Positions 52,594-63,537 are shown, counted from the stretch's first letter. The stretch: DNA of 64,000 nucleotides from JBBQER01 sp052148155 (GCA_052148155.1 JBKQIY010000051.1:1-64000); one strand, 5' to 3'. Notes: generated by a model from the letters alone, not told the origin. Program-made: numbers and translations.

Positions 52594-53667
52594 GTGGCGT
52601 TATCCGTGAATCCGCCGTTCGAGCCGATGCTCGCCAAGCTCACGCGCGAGATGCCGACGTTGCCCGACCTGTTGTTCGAACCGAAATGGGATGGCTTTCG
52701 CTGCGTGGTGTTCCGCGACGGCGACAAGCTCGATCTTCAAAGTCGGAATCAGAAGCCGTTGCTGCGCTACTTCCCGGAGCTGAGCGAACCGCTGCTCGCA
52801 CAGCTGCCGGATCAGGTCGTGCTCGACGGAGAGCTGGTGATCGCGACACCGAGCGGGCTCGACTTCGACGCGCTCCAGCTTCGTCAGCATCCGGCCGAGT
52901 CGCGCATCCGAAAGCTGGCCGTCGAGATACCGGCGTCGTACGTCGCGTTCGATCTCCTGGCGTTGAGCGGCGAGTCGCTGCTCGAGGAGCCTTTCCGTGA
53001 CCGCCGCGCGGGGCTCGAGCGGCTCCTGCACGACGCGCGGCCGCCGTTGTTCCTCACGCCGGCGACCTTGAGTCGCGAGCAAGCATTGCAATGGTTCGAC
53101 GCGTTTGAAGGCGCCGGTTTTGACGGCATCGTCGCAAAGCACCTCGCGAGCGCCTATCAGCCCGGCGTACGCGCGATGTTGAAGGTGAAACACGAGCACA
53201 CCTGCGAGTGCGTGGTCGCCGGCTATCGGGTGCACAAAGACGGCAACGGCGTCGGTTCATTGTTGCTCGGGCTCTACGACGACGACGGTGCGCTCCACCA
53301 CGTCGGCGTCGCGAGCGGGATGGCTGCGCCGTTGCGTCGACAACTCCTCGACGAGGTGCAGCCGCTACGCAACGACGCCCTGGATGGACATCCGTGGCGA
53401 GATTGGGCCGACGCGATGCACGAAGCCGCGGCGAGCGGACAGCGGATGCCGGGCGGTCCGAGCCGATGGAACGCGACCAAGGACCTTTCGTGGGAACCGC
53501 TTCGCATCGAGCGAGTGTGCGAGGCCGAGTACGAGGGCCTGTTGAGTGGCCGCTTTCGTCACAACGCACGGTTCAAGTGCTGGCGCGACGACAAGCGTGT
53601 CGCCGAGTGCACCTACGCGCAGCTCGACGCCGTCGCGCCGGCGGAACTGTTGGCGATGTTCGGCTAA
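52594..53667 (+). CDS. ATP-dependent DNA ligase (LigC/LigD ligase-domain type)
   Basis: 357 residues. Adenylation motif I is EPKWDGFRCVVFRDG with the nucleophilic lysine near residue 31; GELVI is motif III, FDGIVAKHL motif IV, MLKVKHEHTCECVVAGYRVH motif V, and an OB domain follows, ending ELLAMFG. No polymerase or nuclease domain, so it is a stand-alone ligase like mycobacterial LigC, used in repair or end joining. No ku gene is nearby. The GTG start is supported by promoter spacing; GTG 52606 is an alternative. Confidence 0.92.
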   Translation: MALSVNPPFEPMLAKLTREMPTLPDLLFEPKWDGFRCVVFRDGDKLDLQSRNQKPLLRYFPELSEPLLAQLPDQVVLDGELVIATPSGLDFDALQLRQHPAESRIRKLAVEIPASYVAFDLLALSGESLLEEPFRDRRAGLERLLHDARPPLFLTPATLSREQALQWFDAFEGAGFDGIVAKHLASAYQPGVRAMLKVKHEHTCECVVAGYRVHKDGNGVGSLLLGLYDDDGALHHVGVASGMAAPLRRQLLDEVQPLRNDALDGHPWRDWADAMHEAAASGQRMPGGPSRWNATKDLSWEPLRIERVCEAEYEGLLSGRFRHNARFKCWRDDKRVAECTYAQLDAVAPAELLAMFG

Positions 53668-53693
53668 CCCACGGCTAACCCGCGGCTAACCCA
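53661..53693. repeat. 11-bp tandem repeat, three copies, spanning the ligase stop codon
   Basis: CGGCTAACCCA, CGGCTAACCCG and CGGCTAACCCA lie head to tail. The first copy contains the TAA stop of the ligase gene, so the stop context is triplicated just downstream. Confidence 0.9.
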
Positions 53694-53940
53694 CCGCGCA
53701 CCCCGACCGTACAAACGCCGTGAAGCACCCAAGAGTGCCAAAGTGGGTCAGATGACTCATTGCTCACTCTGCGTGGCTGAGCCACAGTGGCCCGGTCCCT
53801 CCTCGAGGGGCCGGCGGGGTGGCTCACGGATGAGCGCTCCGCCGCGTACGCCCTTTGGGAAGACGGCCACCGTCGCGTTGGCGCACCCGAACCGGGCAAA
53901 ACCTGCGTGAACGTCGACTGCCCTGTGCGGGCCGGCGCGC

Positions 53941-53946
53941 TACAAT
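53941..53946 (+). promoter_or_regulatory. -10 box (TACAAT) of the rimP-nusA-infB operon
   Basis: TACAAT is the best -10 match in the window. It gives a leader of about 120 nt before the rimP GTG, which contains a terminator hairpin. CTGCCC at 53918-53923 would be a weak -35 with a 17-bp spacer. Confidence 0.5.
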
Positions 53947-54007
53947 CGCCAGGTTCTATTCGGAGTCCTGACGGCGCGCCCACGAGGGCGATCCCGAGGG
54001 GCAGGGC

Positions 54008-54034
54008 AAACGTGGGCCTTGGCCCACGTTTTTT
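54008..54034 (+). terminator. Intrinsic terminator/attenuator in the rimP leader
   Basis: Stem AAACGTGGGC (54008-54017), loop CTTG, GCCCACGTTT (54022-54031), then Ts to 54034: a 10-bp perfect stem with a six-T tract. It lies about 60 bp after the predicted transcription start and 40 bp before rimP, so it must be read through for expression of the operon. It is the only U-tract terminator I found in the window. Confidence 0.8.
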
Positions 54035-54074
54035 CTTGCAGGTGCCCCGACGAAGACCGAGAGGTTGGTGGGCA

Positions 54075-54602
54075 GTGGCGAACGTTGACGCGCAGGTCGA
54101 GACGCTACGCCAGCGGCTCGCGCCCGCCGTCGCCGCCCTCGACCTCGAGCTCTACGACGTCGAGCTCACCGGAGCGGGCAAGGCTCGCACCCTACGGGTC
54201 ACCGTCGACCGGGCTGGTGGCGTCGATCTCGAGGCCATCACGGCCGTCACCCACGCCGTGTCGCCCATCCTCGACGACGCGACCGCGCCGGCCGGCCCGT
54301 TCCTCCTCGAGGTGTCCAGCCCGGGCGTCGAGCGGCTGCTCCGCACGCCCGCCCACTACGCAGGCGCGGTCGGCACGACCGTTTCCATCAAGGTCCGCAG
54401 CGACTCAGGCACACGGCGCGTGCAGGGCACGCTGGTCGCCGCCGCGTCCGAGCATTGCGACGTCGACGTCGAAGGCGTCCGCGTCCCGGTGGCTTACGCC
54501 GACATCACACAAGCGCGCACCGTGTTCGAGTGGGGTCCGCAGCCGCGTCCCGGCCAGCGGCGAAGCGCCCGCGCCACGACGAGCAAAGGGGTGACCGCAT
54601 GA
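54075..54602 (+). CDS. rimP: Ribosome maturation factor RimP
   Basis: Needed for 30S assembly. 175 residues: QVETLRQRLAPAVAALDLELYDVELTGAGKARTLRVTVDRAGGVDLEAI then LLEVSSPGVERLLRTPAHYAGAVG and a C-terminal SH3-like domain (TLVAAASEHCDVDVEGVRVPVAYADITQARTVFE). GTG 54075 is the start that gives the family N-terminus; GAGAGG lies 11-16 bp upstream. Stop overlaps the nusA ATG (ATGA). Confidence 0.94.
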   Translation: MANVDAQVETLRQRLAPAVAALDLELYDVELTGAGKARTLRVTVDRAGGVDLEAITAVTHAVSPILDDATAPAGPFLLEVSSPGVERLLRTPAHYAGAVGTTVSIKVRSDSGTRRVQGTLVAAASEHCDVDVEGVRVPVAYADITQARTVFEWGPQPRPGQRRSARATTSKGVTA

Positions 54603-55831
54603 AGAATCCCGAGATGCTCGAAGCGCTGTCCGCACTCGCCATCGAGAAGGGGATCTCAGAAGAGATCATGCTCGAGGCCTTGGCGAATGCGCTGGTCACC
54701 GCGTACAAGCGCATGCCTGACGCGGCCGAAGAAGCACTCGTCGAGATCGACGTCGAAACCGGCGAGATCCGCGTGATCGCGCAGGAACTCGACGAAGACG
54801 GCAACGTCACCCGCGAGTGGGATGACACCCCGGCCGACTTTGGACGGATCGCGGCGCAAACGGCGAAGCAGGTCATCCTGCAGCGCATCCGCGAGGCCGA
54901 GCGTGAGATGAAATACGAGGAGTACGCCGGCCGCGAGGGCGACATCGTCACCGGCATCATCCAACAGACCGACGCTCGCTACACACTGCTCGACCTGGGG
55001 CGAGTGGAGGCGCTGCTGCCGCAGGCGGAACAAGTTCCCGGCGACCGCTACGACCACGGCGCCCGCATGAAGGCCTACATCGTCGAGGTCCGCAAGACCG
55101 CGAAAGGCCCGCAGATCGTCGTGTCCCGCACCCATCCTGGTCTTGTCCGAAGGCTGTTCGAGCTCGAGGTCCCAGAACTCGTCGACGGCGTCGTCGAGAT
55201 CCGCGCGGTCGCCCGCGAACCCGGTCATCGCACCAAGCTCGCGGTCGCGTCGAACGATCAGAACGTTGACCCCGTCGGCGCGTGCGTCGGCGCTCGTGGC
55301 ATGCGTGTCCGGCAGGTCGTGAACGAGTTGCGAGGCGAGAAGGTCGACATCGTTCCGTTCAGCTCCGACGGCCCTGAGTTCGTCATGCGCGCGCTTGCGC
55401 CGGCGAAAGTGCGGGAGGTCCGCCTGCACGAAGACACCGGTATCGCCGAAGTGATCGTTCCGGACTTCCAACTGTCGCTTGCCATCGGCAAGGAAGGTCA
55501 GAACGCGCGCCTTGCGGCCCGACTCACCGGCTGGCGCGTCGACATCAAGAGCGAGACGCAGCTCGCCGAGGAGGAGTCCGGCGGCGGCTATGCCGAGGGC
55601 GAATGGGTCGAGGGACCGGACGGCACGTTGATGTGGCAGCCGGCCGAAGGCGGCGAAGCGATCAGCGCCGCGGAGGCCGGATACGCGACCCTTGGCGGCG
55701 ACGCCCCGCCGATCGAGCCGCCCCCAGTCGCCGTACCCGCCGCAGATCTGGTCGAAGTCGACAAAGCCAACGAACAAACCAAACAACAGCCGATCGAGCC
55801 CGCCCCCGCCGACGTGGTGGAGGAGACCTGA
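54599..55831 (+). CDS. nusA: Transcription termination/antitermination factor NusA
   Basis: 410 residues. N-terminal RNAP-binding domain (EALSALAIEKGISEEIMLEALANALVTAYKR), S1 domain (EGDIVTGIIQQTDARYTLLDLG), then two KH domains with DPVGACVGARGMRVRQVVNELRGEKVDIV and LAIGKEGQNARLAARLTGWRVDI. The C-terminal 70 residues are an acidic, Pro-rich tail rather than the acidic repeats of E. coli. Promotes pausing and hairpin termination. Its gene sits behind a leader terminator, which suggests self-control. Confidence 0.97.
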   Translation: MKNPEMLEALSALAIEKGISEEIMLEALANALVTAYKRMPDAAEEALVEIDVETGEIRVIAQELDEDGNVTREWDDTPADFGRIAAQTAKQVILQRIREAEREMKYEEYAGREGDIVTGIIQQTDARYTLLDLGRVEALLPQAEQVPGDRYDHGARMKAYIVEVRKTAKGPQIVVSRTHPGLVRRLFELEVPELVDGVVEIRAVAREPGHRTKLAVASNDQNVDPVGACVGARGMRVRQVVNELRGEKVDIVPFSSDGPEFVMRALAPAKVREVRLHEDTGIAEVIVPDFQLSLAIGKEGQNARLAARLTGWRVDIKSETQLAEEESGGGYAEGEWVEGPDGTLMWQPAEGGEAISAAEAGYATLGGDAPPIEPPPVAVPAADLVEVDKANEQTKQQPIEPAPADVVEET

Positions 55832-55872
55832 CGCCCGCCGGTGGGCGTCTGGCGACGCGACGAGGACCGGAA

Positions 55873-56124
55873 CTGACCGCCGCGGGCCCGCAGCGCACCT
55901 GCGTCGGGTGCCGGCGGCGGGGCTCCCCGAACGGCTGGCTGCGCGTCGCAGCCGGACCCGACGGGGCGGTACGTATAGGACGAACTGCAAGAGGTCGAGG
56001 AGCGTGGTGCTGTTCGACTGCATGCTTCGAAGAGGCGGTTCGGCGCGGGGCTCTCAGCCGAGCACTGCGCCGGCCGCTCACGACAACCGAGCTCAGCGAG
56101 CTCCGCGCGACACTATGTAACTGA
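55873..56124 (+). CDS. ylxR: YlxR (DUF448) family RNA-binding protein, probable CTG start
   Basis: RTCVGCRRRGSPNGWLRVAAGPDGAVRIGRTARGRGAWCC-type sequence with AVRRGALSRALRRPL is the YlxR family, which lies between nusA and infB in most Gram-positives; in Firmicutes it influences many transcripts and RNase P. No ATG, GTG or TTG exists in frame between 55603 and the conserved CVGC. A CTG at 55873 has GAGGA at 55862-55866, ideal spacing, giving 83 residues; a CTG at 55828 overlapping the nusA stop is second choice. Cysteine pairs suggest a zinc site. Confidence 0.8.
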   Translation: MTAAGPQRTCVGCRRRGSPNGWLRVAAGPDGAVRIGRTARGRGAWCCSTACFEEAVRRGALSRALRRPLTTTELSELRATLCN

Positions 56125-56148
56125 ACTAGCAAGGAAACGGACGGCGTC

Positions 56149-58899
<2,751 letters not shown>

Positions 58900-59566
58900 G
58901 GCGCGCAAGACGCCACGGTTGGGGGGCGTCGGCGTTCGTCGCGCCCCGGCCGCGAATGTGTGTGCCCGCAGTTCGCAGTCCGCTCCGGCGTGTCGCGCCG
59001 CTCGCGTTCGTGGCGCTGGCCGTACCGCTCGGGTGATGTTCGACGACGTCGGGATCTTCGACGGGCTCGCAAGTCGGGCCGCGTCCAGCCCGCAGATGCT
59101 GCGCGCGTCGTCCTGGTGCCGGCCGAGGTGGTCGCGCCGTTGCACCTCGACGTCGCGGTGGGGTGTCTCACTCCGCTCCGCGTCGGCGCGGTCCGCCGCG
59201 TCGAGGTCGATCCGGTGATCCTCGCCTTCTCAGCCGTTGCGCGGCTGCGGTTCCACGCGAGCAGCGCCGCCGACGGCGACAGACGTCATTTCGGCACTGG
59301 CCGGCTTGCCGGCGAGGTGCTCAACCAATCTGCCCGCCCGGCTCCTGACAGCTCCACGTCTCGCACGTCCTGCGGGTGTGGTGGCCTTCGGGCTGAACGC
59401 GGGCCGTTGTGATCTCCGGGTCCTCGCAGGGCTTTGTGGCAGGCGTCGGCGCCCGCACCTGGCCGCACGGGTCACGGCCGGTCGGTACTCCCGAGTCGGC
59501 GCGACGGTCGGTGTGCCGCCATGGTGGTCAGAGTTGGGGTGTTGTGGGTCCTGCGATAATGCCAGC
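58900..59566. other. Stretch after infB without a recognised gene
   Basis: About 665 bp. It begins with a weak hairpin GACGCC/GGCGTC (58909-58930). Two plus-strand frames look coding-like in turn: 59036-59130 (MFDDVGIFDGLASRAASSPQ) and about 59113-59290 (VLVPAEVVAPLHLDVAVG), separated by a frame change, so a decayed or frameshifted gene is possible. I recognise no family. The right end carries the ylxP promoter. Confidence 0.4.
59555..59560 (+). promoter_or_regulatory. -10 box (GATAAT) placing ylxP mRNA start at its GTG
   Basis: GATAAT, then GCCAGC, then GTG 59567 (6 nt). It would separate the ylxP-rbfA-nrnA transcript from infB. Confidence 0.4.
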
Positions 59567-59857
59567 GTGCACGCCGCGGCCGTCTGTTTCGACCTTCACG
59601 TCCCCGAGAGTCGGTCACTCAAAACCAAGCGCGCCGCGATCCGGCCGATCGTCGACGGTCTGCGTCACCGGTTCTCGGTGTCGGTGGCCGAGGTCGATCA
59701 CCAGAATCAGTGGCAGCGCGCCGCGATCGGCGTCGCAGTGGTGGGGAGCAGCGTGACGCAGATTCGCGAAGTGCTCGCGTCGGTCGAGCGGTTCGTCGTG
59801 GCTGCACCCGACGTCGAGTTGCTCGACGTCGAGACCGAATGGCTCGAACAGCCGTGA
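59567..59857 (+). CDS. ylxP: YlxP/DUF503 family protein
   Basis: 96 residues: VCFDLHVPESRSLKTKRAAIRPIVDGLRHRFSVSVAEVDHQNQWQRAAIGVAVVGSS is the DUF503 pattern (LHIP.S.SLK.KR..., EV...D.WQ.A.I...). Small ferredoxin-like proteins found between infB and rbfA in Gram-positives; a ribosome-assembly role has been suggested. GTG start is supported by the -10 spacing. Its end overlaps rbfA. Confidence 0.92.
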   Translation: MHAAAVCFDLHVPESRSLKTKRAAIRPIVDGLRHRFSVSVAEVDHQNQWQRAAIGVAVVGSSVTQIREVLASVERFVVAAPDVELLDVETEWLEQP

Positions 59858-60267
59858 GCCCGCAACGCAAGTATCCGCGCACCGCCCGGGTCAATGAGGT
59901 CATGCTCGAGGTGCTTGCCGACGAGCTTGAACGTCTGTCCGACCCTCGTCTCGAGCTCGTCACCCTGACCGGCGTGAAGGTGACCCGTGACCTCGCGTAC
60001 GCAACCGTGTACTACTCGACGCTTGCCGCCACCGCCGCCGCCGCGACCTCCCCGTCGTTCGAGGAACATGCCGGCGACGCGCTGCGGTCTGCCGCTCCAC
60101 ATTTGCGAGGTTTGGTGGGCCGACAAATGCGGATCCGGCAGGTCCCTCGTCTCACGTTCGAACTCGACCCCGGCATCCTCGCCGGCCAGCGCATCGAGGA
60201 GATCTTGCGCGGCATCCACCATGATGCCGAGCCTCAGGACGAGGCTGAAGCCGACGAGGAGGAGTAG
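59839..60267 (+). CDS. rbfA: Ribosome-binding factor A
   Basis: 142 residues: RTARVNEVMLEVLADELERLSDPRLELVTLTGVKVTRDLAYATVYYS, then ALRSAAPHLRGLVGRQMRIRQVPRLTFELDPGILAGQRIEEIL, the KH-type RbfA core with an acidic tail. Binds the 30S for 17S rRNA maturation and cold adaptation. ATG 59839 lies inside ylxP; GTG 59854, overlapping the ylxP stop (GTGA), is an equally plausible start five residues later. Stop overlaps the nrnA GTG. Confidence 0.93.
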   Translation: MARTAVSPQRKYPRTARVNEVMLEVLADELERLSDPRLELVTLTGVKVTRDLAYATVYYSTLAATAAAATSPSFEEHAGDALRSAAPHLRGLVGRQMRIRQVPRLTFELDPGILAGQRIEEILRGIHHDAEPQDEAEADEEE

Positions 60268-61247
60268 TGGACGAAAACGCCGACCAAGACATCGATGCTG
60301 CGCTGAAACAAGCAGCACACGCGATCGGGCGCGCGGCTCGTGTCACGCTCGTCTGTCACGTCAACCCCGACGGGGACGCATTGGGGTCCACCCTCGCGCT
60401 GCATCATGTGCTGCGCGACGCCGGCGTCGATTCCGTCGCTTCGTTCCCCTCGCCGTTCGTTGTCGCACCGCATTACCGCGATCTGCCCGGCCTCGACCTT
60501 TTGACACCACCCGACGCGGTCGACGACGAACCCGAGGTCATGGTCACGTTCGACTGCGGCGACCTCGCGCGACTCGGCGACTTGGAGACGAACGCCAAGG
60601 CGTCCGAAGAGCTAATCGTGGTCGACCACCACGCGTCGAACGCGCGCTACGGAACGATCAACCTGATCGACGTGCACGCCGCCGCGAGTGGCGTCGTCGT
60701 CCGTCGCCTCGTGGCCGCCCTCGGGCTTGCGCTCAACCGCGACGCGGCAATCTGCCTCTACGCGGCGTTGGTGTGCGACACGGGACGCTTCCAATACGAG
60801 TCGACCACATGCTCGGTCTTCGAGCTCGCGCAGGAGCTCGCAGCCTTCGATCTGCCCATCTCGGCGATGTCTCGCACGCTGTTCGAAGAGCATCGCTTCG
60901 CATATCTTCAACTCGTGTCTGACGTGCTCGGCCGCGCCGAGCTCGTTCCGGAGAAAAAGTTCGTGTGGGCGACGGTCACCCAAGCTGACCTCGAACGGCG
61001 CGGCGTGACCTTCGAAGAAGTCGAAGGCTTGATCGATCTCGTCCGCCGAACCCGCGAAGCCGAGGTTTCGTGCGTGTTGAAGGAATCGGCCGACGGCGCG
61101 TGGCGGGTCAGCCTACGGTCGCTCGGCACGGTCGACGTGTGCCAGATCGCGCAACGGGAGGGCGGCGGCGGTCACCGGTTCGCGGCCGGATTCACGACCG
61201 ACGATCCCGCCGAGGTCGTCGTGGCCCGGATCATGGCGGCCTTCTAA
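60267..61247 (+). CDS. nrnA: DHH-family oligoribonuclease/PAP phosphatase NrnA
   Basis: 326 residues. DHH motifs: LVCHVNPDGDALGSTLALHHVL, VTFDCGDLARLGDLE, LIVVDHHASNARYGTINLID, and CLYAALVCDTGRFQYESTT; the DHHA1 domain ends with CQIAQREGGGGHRFAAGFT. Degrades 2-5-mer RNAs and hydrolyses 3'-phosphoadenosine-5'-phosphate; the latter is a sulfur-assimilation by-product only when PAPS is made, which the cys cluster here does not suggest. GTG start after TAG with a one-base overlap. Confidence 0.93.
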   Translation: MDENADQDIDAALKQAAHAIGRAARVTLVCHVNPDGDALGSTLALHHVLRDAGVDSVASFPSPFVVAPHYRDLPGLDLLTPPDAVDDEPEVMVTFDCGDLARLGDLETNAKASEELIVVDHHASNARYGTINLIDVHAAASGVVVRRLVAALGLALNRDAAICLYAALVCDTGRFQYESTTCSVFELAQELAAFDLPISAMSRTLFEEHRFAYLQLVSDVLGRAELVPEKKFVWATVTQADLERRGVTFEEVEGLIDLVRRTREAEVSCVLKESADGAWRVSLRSLGTVDVCQIAQREGGGGHRFAAGFTTDDPAEVVVARIMAAF

Positions 61248-61257
61248 CTCCCACTAC

Positions 61258-61263
61258 TAACTT
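61258..61263 (+). promoter_or_regulatory. Possible -10 box (TAACTT) for truB
   Basis: TAACTT is followed by 7 nt and TTG 61271; no ribosome site is seen in the 23-bp gap after nrnA. Confidence 0.3.
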
Positions 61264-61270
61264 CTGGTCC

Positions 61271-62164
61271 TTGCACGATGGACTTGTAGTCGTCGACAAA
61301 CCGGCGGCGCACACCTCGCACGACGTTGTCGCGCGGGTGCGCAAACTCTACGGACAGCGCCGTGTCGGCCACGCGGGCACGCTCGATCCCGACGCGACCG
61401 GCGTGCTGCTCGTAGGTCTGGGCCGCGCAACCCGGCTCATGCGATACCTGGCCGACACAGGGAAGTCATATCGGGCGCGTATCGTGTTCGGGGTGGCGAC
61501 CGACACCCTCGACGCGTCGGGCGCCGTCCTCGAACGCGCCGAGATGCCGCTCACCCAAGCCCAGCTCGAAGGCGCGACACGTGCGTTCGTCGGTGACATC
61601 GAACAGATCCCGCCGATGGTGTCGGCGATCAAGATCGATGGGCGCAAGCTGTACGAGTTGGCCCGGGCGGGCCAGACGGTGGACCGCGCCGCGCGTCACG
61701 TTCGTGTCGACGCGCTCGTGGTCGAAGAGTTCGTTGCCGGCATCTACCCGGAGGCGACGGTTCGGGTCGACTGCTCGAGCGGGACCTACATCCGCGCCTT
61801 GGCGGCGGATCTTGGGACCGCGCTCGGCGGGTGTGCCCACCTCGGCGAACTTCGGCGCCTGCGCGTGGGTTCGTTCGGGATCGACGAATCGCATTCGCTC
61901 GAAACGATCGGCGGCAACCTCGAAGGCGTGCTCCTCACACCGGCCGCCGCGCTGCGCGATCTCACCGAAGTCGTCGTCGACGGCGAGCTACGACGAGCGG
62001 TCACCCACGGCGCGACGTTCGCGGCTCGGGCGTTGCTCGGCGATCTCGCTGACGCCGGCCCGTTCGCGGTCGTCGACGAGCATGGCGAACTCCTCGCGGT
62101 CTACGAACGCCGCGGCGCCGGGGTGAAACCCACGGTCGTGCTCGCGCCGCAGGCGGCGCCGTGA
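61271..62164 (+). CDS. truB: tRNA pseudouridine-55 synthase
   Basis: 297 residues. HDGLVVVDKPAAHTSHDVVARVRKLY, then the catalytic motif RVGHAGTLDPDATGVLLVGLGRATRL with Asp-39, KSYRARIVFGVATDTLDASG, PPMVSAIKIDGRKLYELARAG and VDCSSGTYIRALAADLG. C-terminal PUA-like part. TTG 61271 is the only start near the conserved N-terminus. Confidence 0.95.
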   Translation: MHDGLVVVDKPAAHTSHDVVARVRKLYGQRRVGHAGTLDPDATGVLLVGLGRATRLMRYLADTGKSYRARIVFGVATDTLDASGAVLERAEMPLTQAQLEGATRAFVGDIEQIPPMVSAIKIDGRKLYELARAGQTVDRAARHVRVDALVVEEFVAGIYPEATVRVDCSSGTYIRALAADLGTALGGCAHLGELRRLRVGSFGIDESHSLETIGGNLEGVLLTPAAALRDLTEVVVDGELRRAVTHGATFAARALLGDLADAGPFAVVDEHGELLAVYERRGAGVKPTVVLAPQAAP

Positions 62165-63132
62165 TCATCTGGCGCGATCCAGGTGAGGTCAGCGCTCCCG
62201 CCGACGGGTTGGGCGGTCGGGCGATCGCGATCGGAGCCTTCGACGGTGTCCATCTCGGGCACCAAGCGGTCCTGCGCGTGGTGCACGATCTCGCTCGCGT
62301 CCGTCACTTGAGCCCGACGGTGCTCACCTTCGACCGGCATCCCGCCGAGGTCGTACGGCCGGGATCGGCACCGAAGCTGCTCACGACGCTCGACCAGAAG
62401 CTGGAGCTGCTCGAAGCGACCGGCGCGATCGACGAGTGCCTCGTGCTCGCGTTCGACGAAGCGCGCAGCAAAGAACCCGCCGAAGATTTCGTCGGCGAGC
62501 TCCTCGCCGGCGTTCTCGGCGCGCGACTGGTCGTGGTCGGCGCCGACTTCCACTTCGGTTACCGTCGCCACGGCGACGTCGCGCTGCTGCAGCGCATGGG
62601 TGGCGAGTTGGGCTTCGAGGTGCTCGGCTACGGACTCGTCGCGTCGCCGGAGTCGGAACACGCGCCCGACGGCGGTGTGCCCTACTCGTCGACGCAGGCA
62701 CGAGCGTTGCTCGCGCGCGGGGAGGTCGAACGCGCCGCCGCGATCCTCGGACGGCCGCACGAGGTGCGAGGCCAGGTGCAGCGAGGCGACCAACGGGGAC
62801 ACGAGCTCGGATTCCCGACCGCGAATGTCGCGGTGGCGGAACGCATCTGCCTACCGGCCGACGGTGTGTACTCCGGCAGTTACGTCGGAGCCGACGGCGT
62901 GGAGCGGCCCGCCGCGATCTCGCTCGGTCGGCGTCCGACGTTCTATGAGGAATCTGCGCTGCTGTTGCTCGAGGCCTACGTGGTCGACTTCGACGGCGAC
63001 CTCTACGGCCAGACCGCGCACGTGCGATTCCGGCGCCACCTGCGACGCCAGGAGCGTTTCGACACGGCGGACGAACTGATCGCCCAGATGGCCCGTGACG
63101 TGCAGGCCGTACGGGAGGACATTCCCACCTGA
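62161..63132 (+). CDS. ribF: Bifunctional riboflavin kinase/FAD synthetase
   Basis: 323 residues. FAD synthetase half: AIAIGAFDGVHLGHQAVL, TFDRHPAEVVRPGSAPKLLT, DFHFGYRRHGDVALLQ; riboflavin kinase half from about 185: GRPHEVRGQVQRGDQRGHELGFPTANVAV, GVYSGSYV, RPTFYEE, LLLEAYVVDFDGDLYGQ. Makes FMN then FAD. GTG overlaps the truB stop (GTGA). Confidence 0.96.
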   Translation: MIIWRDPGEVSAPADGLGGRAIAIGAFDGVHLGHQAVLRVVHDLARVRHLSPTVLTFDRHPAEVVRPGSAPKLLTTLDQKLELLEATGAIDECLVLAFDEARSKEPAEDFVGELLAGVLGARLVVVGADFHFGYRRHGDVALLQRMGGELGFEVLGYGLVASPESEHAPDGGVPYSSTQARALLARGEVERAAAILGRPHEVRGQVQRGDQRGHELGFPTANVAVAERICLPADGVYSGSYVGADGVERPAAISLGRRPTFYEESALLLLEAYVVDFDGDLYGQTAHVRFRRHLRRQERFDTADELIAQMARDVQAVREDIPT

Positions 63133-63226
63133 AGTGGGCAGCGGTCTCGATCGTGACGCCGTCTGTGGTCCGGCTCCTGCGGTCCGGGCGAGGGCTGCCC
63201 TGTCCGGTGCTGCGCCGGCGCTGTGG

Positions 63227-63232
63227 TAGCGT
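63227..63232 (+). promoter_or_regulatory. Possible -10 box (TAGCGT) for rpsO
   Basis: TAGCGT lies 40 bp before the rpsO ATG, in the 140-bp gap after ribF; the leader includes GGTGAAGG. Confidence 0.35.
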
Positions 63233-63272
63233 CACCTTTCGTCCCGTTCCCGGTGAAGGTTCAAACGCGCGC

Positions 63273-63530
63273 ATGCCCGACAAAGCGGCCACGATCAGCG
63301 ATAACAAGCTGCACGACTCCGACACAGGGTCGGCTGAAGTGCAGATCGCGTTGCTGACGGAGCGCATCCGCCACCTGACCGAGCATATGAAAGTCCATAA
63401 GAAGGACTTTCACAGCCAGCGAGGCTTGCTGATGCTCGTCGGTCGGCGGCGTCGGATGCTCGACTACCTCCGGCGCAACGACGTCGAGCGGTACCGAGCG
63501 ATCATCGCCAAGTTGGGCATTCGCCGATAG
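63273..63530 (+). CDS. rpsO: 30S ribosomal protein S15
   Basis: 85 residues: SDNKLHDSDTGSAEVQIALLTERIRHLTEHMKVHKKDFHSQRGLLMLVGRRRRMLDYLRRNDVERYRAIIAKLGIRR-type S15 with the HxKDxxSxRGL motif that binds 16S rRNA helix 22. ATG 63273 starts the conserved protein. pnp follows, the near-universal rpsO-pnp pair. Confidence 0.97.
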   Translation: MPDKAATISDNKLHDSDTGSAEVQIALLTERIRHLTEHMKVHKKDFHSQRGLLMLVGRRRRMLDYLRRNDVERYRAIIAKLGIRR

Positions 63531-63537
63531 GGCAGCC

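Larger units (their letters stand above)
53694..54074. other. Intergenic leader region upstream of rimP
   Basis: No gene is supported. It contains a palindrome GTGGCTGAGCCAC at about 53773-53785 with part of the arm repeated near 53819, the rimP operon promoter at 53941 and an intrinsic terminator at 54008-54034. Confidence 0.5.

Noticed and set aside
53787..54074. Upstream extension of the rimP frame
   Set aside because: It would translate through the promoter and the intrinsic terminator; the RimP family begins at the residues after GTG 54075.
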